From Polytrichum commune (taxonomy: Eukaryota > Streptophyta > Polytrichopsida > Polytrichales > Polytrichaceae), in the NCBI GenBank assembly GCA_950295325.1, contig OX485803.1, positions 43,043,554 to 43,107,553 on the forward strand: 64,000 bases of DNA. The letters are read 5' to 3'. Both the position numbers and the translations under genes were made by a program. Positions 25,101 through 35,213 of this stretch are shown here, piece after piece (positions within the stretch are counted from its first letter, which is position 1; every line of letters starts with the position of its first letter). The notes beneath the pieces were generated by a model. The model was not told the origin of the DNA and searched no databases. It worked only from the letters and a program-made list of their open reading frames with translations.

Positions 25101-26383
25101 CCAACATTCATTCAATAGAGATGTTTTGCGAGTTCAAAATCGTCCATGATGACATTTCAAGTGCATCTATAGAAACCAATGTGCATCACGATCATTCTTT
25201 TCAATGAGATATAATATGTCTCAAAATAGACATTGACTAGGTTTGCATTAACAAGTTTGTCTACGAACTTTGTTGCCATGGTACAAATTCTAGTGAATCA
25301 ATTATATTGTCAAGCACCTTAATCCTAAGGTAGAGGTGCTATAGCCAACACCCCACCTAAGAGCAACACCTATGCACACCTTTTATTGCTGTAGTCAAAA
25401 TACACCTTAAATTGTCTCAAATGTATCCAATGCAAAGCTAGGGCGGATGTGGGTGAAAAGTGGCTTGGACGATTTTGGAAGAATATATACGGAGTTGGTT
25501 TTGGATGAAAGTGAGATTGGATTTAGGCAAGCGCCATGACATAGCTAAGGGTGGGTTACTTATATGTTTCATTAAGTCTTCCAAATGCAAAAGTTACAAA
25601 GGGTTGACAATTGTTTTCTTAAATGGAGTGTAACAATTGACTTTAGTACAAGGCAATTCAAACAAAAGGTGGGGGTAGGTTTGGCAGAAAGTGGGGTTGA
25701 TTTTGGATTGAAATACAAAATCAGTTTTGGACAACCAACTGGATGGTTTTGGAAGTTGCCTGCAAAGGAAAAAATGTGGGTCTAGAGCTTAGGGGTTCAC
25801 GAAGCTATGGATATCTGACTTCGAAATTTGTAGTATATTCATATAATTTTTTTTATTTGTGTTTCAACCATGTCTAAGTTGCCAATCGTACATACCACTA
25901 AATTAATCCAAATGGTCATAAAACTTAAAGAGGCTAAATCTCATAAAGTGTTGGTTCAAGCACCCTCTACTATACATAACGAGAACTTCTACACCTAATT
26001 TTTAACCACTTACATGCACCAGAGAAGAAGAAAAAAACTGCATCATGTATGCAAGAACAAGTGATCTATCATCTACCCCCCAAAAAAAACAACACAACTA
26101 AAAGGAAACCATCAAATATAGTTACTCGAATCTCAATTTAAACACTCACAATCATCCAACATGCCGCCCTACTGGATTGATCTCACAATCTCATTTACAG
26201 GGAGGTTGAATGTGATGGATGTGAGTTGTCTGCCATGAATCTGAAGAAATTTGGCTGCACAGGCCGCCAAGAGACAGACAGACAGACCATGTCGCTTCTC
26301 ATTCAAACACACAGGAAACCTCTTACATGCATGTCAAGCTTAAGGCGGTGGACTCCTGGACCTGACTCCAAGAGCAAGTCAAG
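22121..26383. other. Gene-free stretch upstream of the TAR-like gene
   Basis: No gene recognised. It lies in the roughly 12 kb present in duplication block A but missing from block B. A partial R1 repeat may lie at 23530-23690 (minus). Small open frames here have no recognisable domains. Confidence 0.5.
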
Positions 26384-26390
26384 TATAAAG
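26384..26390 (+). promoter_or_regulatory. Candidate TATA box for the TAR-like gene
   Basis: TATAAAG followed by a C/T-rich stretch (about 26410-26570) that looks like plant 5' untranslated leader. The first coding ATG is 1.1 kb downstream, so a leader intron would be needed; a pyrimidine-rich acceptor TTTTTCCAG at about 27474 could end it. Inferred from motifs alone. Confidence 0.35.
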
Positions 26391-27506
26391 TCTCATAGCC
26401 CAGGCACTTCTTGCTGCTCAATTCCATTCCATTGCATCTCAGCAGCAGCGCTACGCAGTTACATACTCCCTTTCATCTCTCTGCAAAGGTCCAACTCTTG
26501 ATGCAAATCCTCCTCCTCTTCCTTTCAAGCACACTAGCTCCATTCTTTCACCAAGTTTTCAAACTTCCTACTAGATCGACCTAGCTACATGTGTGTTGCA
26601 CTTGCAGCACAATGTTGAGGAGGACTAGTTGACCTCATTAAAACCTTCCAACAAGTTGCTTGTGTCTTGGGCAACCTTTGGGAAGGAAAAAGTTCGATTG
26701 GGAAGGAGAAAGTTGAGCTTGGGTACTCCAGAGATCAGCATTAGTATCTAATTAGGTGTCATGTGCCTAAGTCTATAAGCTATTTTGGTGTCGACCTTCT
26801 CTGGGACTGGACCTTTCTTCTACTTTTGTTATTGGGGATGTTCTTCTCGAACTGTTCTTTCTGATTTATTCCTTTTTTGTGTTTTGTTGGAGTAGTCAGA
26901 TACAGTTTTCAGCTTTCTGTCTATGAGTTAATGACAATAAGTCCAGTGGTTTCATGTAATTCAGTAACAAATTTAGAAATTAAGTTAGTTACTTTTCATG
27001 TATATTTGGTAGTCTGGAAATGCAGCTGGTCTGTAACTCATTCCATTTCTGTAGAGGTCCATTGAGGTAGAGCTTAAGCCTGCTAATTATTTCCAATTTA
27101 TTCTTTGTCAACATCATGCAGTAATTGCTACTTACCTTGTGAAAAGATTTTTCCATTCAATTTATGGTTTTATGAAGTTGCTTACAGTTGCATATATCAT
27201 GTAGTGCACATTGATGGACTTTAGAGGCTATCCTAACTCTTTGAAACCCTTGGGAAACAGTGCAGTAAACCTAACCTGCCCTGCGTTGTGTTGATGATTT
27301 GACATTGGAAAGAGAACTTGACACACTGATGTCTTCCTCATATTCGAGCTCTGCATAATTTTGAGTCTTCCTCATTTTGTGCTGTGTGTTTGAATCTGTG
27401 AGGTTTGTATATCTGGTGTTCAATGAGCACAAATTATGATAACCTCTGGTCTATCTTCTATTCTATTTTTCCAGGTACAGGTATATATAGCTTCCAGGAG
27501 GGAACA

Positions 27507-30500
27507 ATGGCAACCTTCCGTAAGCCTCAAGGTCGGCAAGCAAATGATGCCTCCATGGCTATGAATTTTCTCTACTGCGACCAGTAAGTAAATAATTATA
27601 TTTGGAGTCACATGTACCTACATTGATGCACATCTTGAATGCTGGCTGTTCTGTTGCAAAATGTTGTTGCACCCCATGTGGGCTGTTGGTCCTCAATGTG
27701 GACAAAGCTAGGTTTGTTGTTTGGAATGATTATCGTTGCAGGATGCTGATAACATTCAAAACGTATACTGGCCCAGAGATCATATGGGGCTATAGCTCAA
27801 AACCATTTCATTTTGGTATTAACTAGTGAATGTAATCCGGCCTTAACTTTTGTAGGGACGTCATTCTGAATTAGGTGATGAGTGATAGATCATAATATCC
27901 TCCTGCAGGCAATGTGGACCACAAAACCTCCTCTTTCCTATTTAATCGGTTGAGTCGAAGTTGGTCATACTTGATCAATATTGCAAGACTCAGAGGTTCT
28001 ATATGCACTTCTGATTTGGAAAGAAACGAACTTATTCAAATAATTTCTCCTCCAATTTCATTATAAGAGAGTAGTTGCAAGCTGTTTGCAATTTTCTGAG
28101 GATTAAGTGGTCCAGATGAAACGTGACCTGCCTTGCAGAGGAGGTAAGGACATTCACATGTGATTCACCTCCTGTTGGAATAGAAGTTCTTGTTCTAATT
28201 ATCAGGCAGAGAAACCTATATGCTAGGCCCATATGTCTTGCATATATTAATCAGGACCCAAGGAAGAGTTTTAATCGGATAATATTGTTATGGCTTTTCT
28301 CACCGAAGAGTATGCGAGGTTAAGTGTGGCTAAGTAGTCCACGAAGAGTCTAGAGTTTGTGTGTGCTCAGGGAGGCAAGTATTTAGTCGAAGCTAGCCCA
28401 CATAGTTTGCTTCTTCTGGTGTAACTCCCCGAGCACACATAGTTGTGAGACCATAAGTACCTGCGAGTTGCAGATTCTTCCACAAAACCGGTAGGTTCAA
28501 ATAGAATCTCTCTCTTGTGCCGTGAGCATCCCTGCAAGCGTCGAGTTGTTCAAGCCTCCTGATTTTTGTTTTCACAGAAAAAAGCTCATTTCGCCCCATG
28601 CTATGGTCGAGGTTTAGTATTCTGTTAAGGTTTGATGTCGCCATGGAGGAAGTGCAATTACTTGGTCACAGCTTGCATATTTCAGTTACACATGTTTCAA
28701 TAGCAATGTTTCACGTGCAGCTCACTGAAGGTGTTTCATCTTTTTTGTCGTTGCAGCGGCGATCCAATCATGTACGAGAGGTTCTGGCAAATCCACAAGA
28801 ACCGTTTTGTTTTCGTGAACCATCCATCTGACAGGGTGAGCTACTTGTGCAAAAGCAGCAGTTATGTGCCGGGGCTGCCGTGTTACATGAGTGGTGAGCT
28901 GGAGGGAGCCATCAGGGAGATCCATGACTGCATTGGCAATGCTGTTGTCACCAAAAAAACAATTGTGGTGGGGAATAGCAGCTCCCAGATTCTCACTGCC
29001 GCCCTCTTTGCTCTCGCCAACAGAGACGAGGGTGCGCCCTCCACTGCTGTCGTAGCAGCGGCGCCATATTGCTCTGTGAGTTGAATCTTTCATTTCACTC
29101 TACTCCCACAAACTACAATTCTGTTTCAAACTTCATGTAAATCTGAACCATTAGTTTGTCCAAGCGAGTGACTTGTGAAATCTTCTGTTGCATGTGCACA
29201 AAGTATAAAATATTCATCTCGCAAAATCTTGTTGTTTGGGTCAGCTGATGCATGATTTCCGTCTGTAAATTTATAAAAATGATAATTTGATATAGAAGTC
29301 CAGCTCGGGGTGGTTGGTCTTGCATCACAGACTAACCCTAACAGTTCAGAGCAGCATCTGCAACCACGCCGTTCCTTTGATTTGGTCATGCAATCTTCAC
29401 ATTGCAGAAGCTTCAAACTTCAGTTAAAGATTCTATCTTGGAGTAGATGTGAAATCTGTTGGAGATCTGCACAAGTGTATAATTTCTCAGAAGCTCTTGC
29501 TGCTTGGGTCAGATGATAAGTATTCAATGATCTAATTCTGTTGTCTGTGCGTAACTATGATTTATGCTAAATTTTAATTTGATGTATAACTCCAGCTCGA
29601 GGTGGTTGTTCTTGCATCTGGACAGACTTACCCCAACGTGGCAGACTCGCATCTGGCAACCTCACTCTTCCATTGGGCTGGCGATGCAAACACGTACCAA
29701 CCCAAACAAGGGGAAGCAGTGATCGAGTTTGTAACCACTCCGAACAATCCTTGCGGCTCTCTTCGCAACGAAGTGGTGGTGGGTGCAGCGGCGGGGCAGA
29801 CTCGCCGGAAATCGGTGGTGCACGACATGTCTTACTACTGGCCGAGCTTCACTCCGATCACCGAGGCTTGCAATAACGACGTCATGGTTTTCAATTTGGC
29901 CAATTGCATCGGTCATGCAGGAGTACATCTGGCGTGAGAAATTTCACTCATCGATCTTTCCTACAAATTAATATGTTGACACAATCTTCACATGCATAAG
30001 TCTAACCCATCAGGCTAAGATCTGGTGACTAATTTCTGCAAGTTAGGTGGCCATGGAGAGCAATCACTAATGAGTTTTGACTGCGTTAATGTCAACTTAT
30101 TGACATTAATAATGTCACAAATATGACATTTTCTCTCAGTGGAAGCTTAGAATGTCACAAAGTTGACAAACGAATATGAGATTAAATCCTCTGGATCCCA
30201 GTAGTGAATATAATTTTTTGTGTGTGTGCTCAAAGCTGCTAATTTTATAATTTCTGCAGCCTGTATATTAAGGCAAAGGTAATAATTAGTAGAAAGTAGT
30301 AATGGTCTGCTGTCTTCCTTTGCAGCTGGGCGATTGTAAAAAATTCTGTGGTTGCTGAAAAAATGACACAGTACATTGTCAGAAACACAGTTGGGCTTTC
30401 GCATGATACTCAAAACCGCGCAGCTGTGTTGCTCCGGGCCACCTTCAAGGGGTATGAGGATTGCGAAAAAAATCGAACGTTCTACTCTAAAGACCTCAAT

Positions 30501-31997
30501 GACTTGATTGCCAACTGCAAGTTTTTCCATTACGGAAACTCTTTGATGGAATCTCGCTGGGCGAGGGTGCGGGCCGCGCTTGCTGGGAATGCGGGTTTCA
30601 GTCTGCCACAGCCAAATCCACCTGATGGTTGCACTTTCCTTGGCACATATTTTTCAACTCATCCAGGTAAGAAATATATACTCCAATATAAAATGAAATA
30701 CAGATATATTTGACACATCTGAAACAAATATTTGATTTAAAAAATTAAATTTCCCACTGCCAGAAAAACCATGCAGTTATAATTATATTGTAGGGAGCAA
30801 GTTGAATGCCTAGGTAGCTGGAATAGAAAGTTAGCTGGATTTGTAGCACACAAGAGTCATGCGCAGTGTGTATGTTTGACAAAGTTTTTGCAAGTTTTTG
30901 ACATTTGACACGCAAAAACTTGCACAAAAATAAAATGCACGTCAATTGACACGCACGATTTAGAAGTTGACATGTAGTGTGACTTGTGAAGAAAAAAACC
31001 ACACGTTAATTGACATTTAGAAATTGAAATGACACATACCCCTAGGCATGTGACATTGAGGTGACATTTTAAAAGAAAATGTAGATGTCAATTGACATTC
31101 ATTTTGTGTTTTTGAAAACGTCACGTGACACTTTGGATTTGAAGTTGAATGTCAAATGAAATTTGTCAAACATACACACTGGTCATGCGGCTTGGTCCAT
31201 TTTATTCACATGATCTCTGCCTAGCTCCATGATTTTCAAAATATATCAAGCTTGATTTCAAGTTGTAGAGTAGGTTACATTCAATACCTCATAAGAATGC
31301 GTGAGATTTGAAATGAACTGCATGATATTACATATTACCGAGGCTCGTCTTGTGATTGCACAGATGGACTAAGCTAGATGGGTCTTAAGTGGTCTTAAAC
31401 TTTTTCCGACTTCTCCTAGGATAATATGAAATGCATGCGATAAGTACGAGATGGTTAGCAAGTCCAGCTTTACAAAGTTCCCTCACAGTTTTCGGAGCTC
31501 ACATGAATATCTTATTCATTCTGAAAGTGAAGATTCTCGTGCTCATTAATTAGAGGGTCATATAGGTCCCCCCCAATTATGTTGACTACTAAACAGACTT
31601 AGAACAGGTTATCAAATTTTGAGCACGTAGACCAATCTCTTTCAAACACACAATGCCTGCAATTTGGCAGCTGTTTTTGGAGCCACACCTAACCACATAT
31701 CATTCAAATCTAGATGTCCAATTGAATAAGATAAGTAACTGAATTAAGCACGTCTACCTTAGCTAGACACATATGTTCAATGAGGCTACTAATTGTGTGG
31801 TGACTTGTTCAGCGTTCATGTGGCTGAAGTCCGAGAAGGAGGGCTCCGATTGCCAACTCATTTTAAAGCGAAATGGCATTCTTGGCCTTGGTGGCGAAGC
31901 ATTTGGAGTATCGGCTCAATATGCACGCGTCAGTTTGGTGAATCAAGAGGCTTATGTGGATGAGCTTGTCGATCGCCTTCCATCCCTACGAGCCTAA
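27507..31997 (+). CDS. TAR: TAA1/TAR-like protein lacking the PLP lysine, five exons, 419 codons
   Basis: Exons: 27507-27583, 28757-29075, 29596-29933, 30326-30666 and 31813-31997. All borders are GT-AG and phases fit, total 1260 bp including TAA. The ATG begins MATFRKPQGR; exon 1 ends CGACCA/GTAAGT and joins to give YCDHGDPIMYERFW, the family's DHGDP signature. Recognisable landmarks: VGNSSSQIL (cofactor loop), FHWAGDA, VTTPNNPCG (residues 178-186), HDMSYYWP (208-215), HAG (239-241), AWAIVKNS, FFHYGNSLMESRW and C-terminal FGVSAQYARVSL. Length is close to TAA1 (391 aa). TAA1 has Lys in SKITGHAG; the ungapped equivalent here is Asn235 (AAT, 29902-29904), and the Arg of GSRIGW is His243. Tryptophan transamination would normally require the Lys, so this is probably a catalytically dead or altered protein. 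The clean exon structure suggests a maintained gene, though recent loss of function cannot be excluded. Confidence 0.85.
28393..28644 (-). other. Antisense open frame in intron 1 of the TAR-like gene
   Basis: An 83-codon frame starting MATSNLNRILNLDHS. It is preserved in the paralogous locus (48768 downward), where the first 16 residues are identical, followed by a frameshift. NLDH resembles the NLDHGDP start of TAA1-type proteins, but the sense gene has its own first exon. Differences between the copies in the first 15 codons are two silent changes; further on they are mostly replacements. Treated as doubtful. Confidence 0.2.
29304..29430 (+). pseudogene. Decayed tandem copy of exon 3 inside intron 2
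   Basis: Begins with the same acceptor and exon start as the real exon (CCAG/CTCGGGGTGGTTGGTCTTGC against CTCGAGGTGGTTGTTCTTGC at 29596) and stays alignable to about 29390 before breaking up. The roughly 90-120 bp on its 5' side (GCACAAAGTATA..., CTTGTTGTTTGGGTCAGCTGAT) also repeats upstream of the real exon, so the duplicated unit is about 300 bp and spans intron end plus exon start. Premature stops rule out normal use. Confidence 0.75.
30864..31181. mobile_element. hAT-like MITE in intron 4 of the TAR-like gene
   Basis: Perfect 20 bp terminal inverted repeats beginning CAGTGTGTATGTTTGAC, with a perfect 8 bp target duplication GTCATGCG at 30856-30863 and 31182-31189. The 318 bp interior is rich in TTGACATTT/AATGTCAA-type subterminal repeats. 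Absent from the paralogous intron at 50.8-51.1 kb, so it inserted after the duplication or was lost there. Confidence 0.93.
31490..31720 (-). repeat. Dispersed repeat R1 (minus) in intron 4
   Basis: Reverse-complement copy of the R1 family: CTCACATGAATATCTTATTC, AAGTGAAGATTCTCGTGCTC, GTTGACTACTAAACAGAC, CCAATCTCTTTCAAACACAC, ending in GAGCCACACCTAACCACA. Confidence 0.7.
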
Positions 31998-33253
31998 AAT
32001 GATGGATGATTCAACCAATGGAGGTTGTCAGGACCCGGGAGGTTTTTTTGTTTGGATAGATAGTCCCACACTTTTGGACAAACTGATGACATGTTCTACA
32101 ATGCCTATTTTCTAATGGAAATTTGATGTGGCTTGTGGCAACGATTGCATTTTCTTTCACATTTATTTATTTATCTACTGTGCACAGTCAAAGTGTGTGT
32201 ATGCATATGTATATTTCTGGGATTTTTTGGAAAACTCTTGCTTTCCTTGCCAAGAGAAACTCTGCACAATATTATTTAGACTAGATTGAATAATATGAAA
32301 TGCCCTAAAACAATGCAACCATTGCCAAATCTATGTGATTCCATTCAAGCTATCTCCTACCTTTCAGACTATAGTTAATTTTTAGTAATTCAAAAGAATA
32401 TAGGTATGTGCGTAGCTGTTGGAAGAATATTATGGATATTGTTTGAATTCATGTCCATTTGATTTTTGAATAAGAATGTGGTTTTCCTTTGCATTGATCA
32501 ACACAGATTATGCAACTAAGAAGTGTCCTGATCCCCATGGAAGAGCTGTGCTCAAAAGGTGATGGGCGGTGGGCACGCAGAATACACTTCAAAATAGATT
32601 AAAATACATATTAGGAAGATCAGCCACATTATTTAGGGACGATGTCTTGAATTCAGTTAAATTCATATGTTTATCTCATGTGGTTATATTGATTTTGACA
32701 GGGTGACCCCAAAAATTTTGCATTCATATGCCGTTGGACGTGTTTCCATCTCATTGAATGTCAGGAAAAGTTTGTTGGGCTGCTGATCTCCAAGTCTTTA
32801 GCGCACAGAAGTGGGTTCTTCCTATAATTTCAATTCCCTACAGTTCTTAGAAGTTGTCCAAGGCGTCCAAAACTGGTAGCAATATTTTGAGAAGGTTTTA
32901 TAATACCACTTATGGAGAAACTGGAGATGGCATTTGTACAGGGCAATTGATGGATGGTGACTTTGGATAATATCCATCTACATGAAGCTATGTTTCCAAC
33001 AACAAATTGCAATGCAGTCTACCACAAGAAGGAACGGCATCCTATAATTTGTTGTTATAGCAGATTTACACACAACCTCAAGCTACATGGTGGAGCTTAC
33101 ATTTTAGAAATGAGGTTTTAAGTGTTTGGGAGAGCATTTACACCCTGAAACGCCTATAGTTGGTTGGAAATAGTCTTCAGGTAGTTCGGGTAGCTTTCCC
33201 ACCACGATAACCGCTAATCACAATGTCAAATTCACTTGACAACATGTGTACTA
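31998..33253. other. 3' flank of the TAR-like gene, no gene
   Basis: The first few hundred bases align with 51.3-51.7 kb (GTGGCTTGTGGCAACGATTGC against GTAACTTGCGGCAACTACTG), marking the right edge of the segmental duplication at about 32.3 kb. Nothing else recognised. Confidence 0.5.
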
Positions 33254-33619
33254 CACTAAATATGATATTTAGTGTCACTATGGTATTTTATGTCACTATG
33301 GTAACTTTTTCGATGACACTTCTTATGAATAAGTGAACAAATTTTGTCATGGATGATGGATGAGTTCATCCATTGGCCAAAACCCTACCTTCTCTTGTCA
33401 GCAACTTGTCGTGAAATATTGTCATGAATGACTGAAATTTGGATGAAAAGTTACTTGGTAAGTGACAACAATTGCAACACTGTAAATCTATAATCCCCCC
33501 CGGCCCTCCCAAAAAAAATTACAAGGAGTGACAAATAATGTTGGGTTAATATTTAGTGTTGGTGACACTATACTGCGATTTACAATTAGAATCGGTGGCA
33601 CTAAACATCATATTTAGTG
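33254..33619. mobile_element. TACACTAAATA-type MITE, copy 1
   Basis: Ends CACTAAATATGATATTTAGTG and CATATTTAGTG (inverted), each bordered by TA (33252-33253 and 33620-33621). The terminal 20 bp is itself palindromic. The interior differs from the copies at 40.1 and 59.2 kb. CACTA-like ends and a TA border leave the superfamily open between CACTA and Tc1/mariner. Confidence 0.75.
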
Positions 33620-35063
33620 TAGGTTGACCTTTGAACGAGTATCTTATAGGAAACTATATGGATAGATGTGGACATGAATAGATGCCTGCCATCAAGGCCT
33701 TGGTGCAGACGAAATGGGAGTTTTGCTATATTCTGAACCAAATTGCATACAAAATTGAATTGGTTGAGTCTCATAATATCATCATGTACATATAAGGTAT
33801 GCATCTCTATTTCTTGGTTTAAATATGTTCAACCTTGCAAGATTCTATTAAACCTCAGAAGAGTTAAACCATTCAATACATTATGTTCATAGTGGACCTT
33901 GAGGATGATGTTCTGCTCGCCAGTGGAGAGGAGGAATTTTGGTGGTCCAGGGTTTGAAGTTAGATTATCTGGTTGAGCGGTTTCCTGAGCAGGCTCCTGG
34001 GAGTGGGATCGGAGAAGGCTGCTGATGGTTGCTCCTCGTTGTCTGTTGCTGGCAAGATAATAATTTTAGCTGGAAGCACGTTTTTACGGCATGTCGTGAC
34101 GAAGGGCTCGGCACAGTTCGTTCTACGGAGGGCTTGGGTGCCATTCTTGCACCTGCCGCCAGAAGTGCAGCACTCTTGAGACGGGAGGCAATTAATAGCT
34201 AGTCGAAAATGTAAATTTTACCAATGGTTTGTAGAACTTCGAACCCAGTTAATCTGCTCGAGGCTTTAGTTGCGGCATCTCCAGGAATAGTAGCAAAAAG
34301 AGTATGCAGAAATCCACATCTTAAGCGGCCACGGACAGTGCGGAAATCTGACAGAAAGGGCCATGACGCTACAAGGATCCACTACCAGCATATGAGTCGT
34401 CCGCAATCATCCTGCGTCATTAGGAGAAATATGCAAAATTATAGATTTGGCAGATTTCCTAGTGACGTAGAACAATTTTCCAGTGATGCAGGTCAATTAT
34501 CCAGGACTCCTATGCTTGTAGTGACCACACATCCCCTTTGATGTTTTGCAACGACGTGAAAGTAGCATTAATAGAGAATGTCGCTAAATAATGATATGTT
34601 TCAGTCATTTATGTGAAGTTTCATCAGATCCAAAAGCCACAATATAATATGTAATGCCGCAATCATTCTCGAAGTCACGATCACAGTATTCTCGCACCAA
34701 AACTGGATTGGGTTTTGTAAGCGTCTGACTCAGGAGGTCTGTTACAAAAAACAGGTCCAGACCACTGAAAGAAAGTGCGGGACTGAGATATAAAAGACAC
34801 AAAGTCCAATCACTGGACTTGTGACATTCCACTGAAGTGCATGGTAAGTCAAATGCAATTGCAAGTCAAGGTGTATCAAACTATGGTTATTTTCGAAACT
34901 GGAATTATGCACAAGATTTCACTACACTTTGGGTTGAAATTTTCCTGTCAGCTGTTAATGTAGACTACGCCCATTTGTACTAATTGCATCCGATTTGGCA
35001 CTAATCTGACCTTGATTCCTGTTCGTGGTGTTCTAAGATTTCAAGAACATGAACGCACAGAAA
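33620..35063. other. No recognised gene; slightly more GC-rich
   Basis: Open frames at 33973-34179 and 34224-34541 have no motif I can name. The base composition near 33.9-34.4 and 35.0-35.7 kb is less AT-rich than its surroundings, so decayed coding sequence is possible. Confidence 0.4.
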
Positions 35064-35213
35064 GATGTGCTCAAACTGCGAGGAGCTGCTGCAAACCAAG
35101 AGATTCCTGCGCGAGGTGGTTGACATTTCGGCGTGTCAGCTCAATACAATCGCCTGAACTTGATCGGCCGGCAGGCTATGACAAAGTTCTTGATTCAGAA
35201 GCTCGACGCATGA
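35064..35213 (+). pseudogene. Relic of the C-terminal exon of a TAR-family gene
   Basis: From 35124 the frame reads HFGVSAQYNRLNLIGRQ and ends ...LIQKLDA then TGA (35211-35213). This matches the last exon of the gene at 27.5 kb (FGVSAQYARVSLVNQ) in sequence, spacing and distance to the stop. Immediately upstream GGT GGT is followed by TGA (35121-35123) where the intact gene has GAA, and an earlier frame (NCEELLQTKRFLRE) fits the preceding family region only after a frameshift. No partner exons were found nearby. It differs enough from the 27.5 kb gene to come from another family member. Confidence 0.65.

Noticed and set aside
28598-28831. Sense-strand frame MLWSRFSILLRF... as first exon of the TAR-like gene
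   Set aside because: No donor in the required phase before 28757, whereas 27507-27583 ends in a consensus donor and restores the DHGDP motif.
33973-34541. Two neighbouring plus-strand frames (68 and 105 codons)
   Set aside because: No homology that I recognise and no plausible splice connection to the TAR relic downstream.
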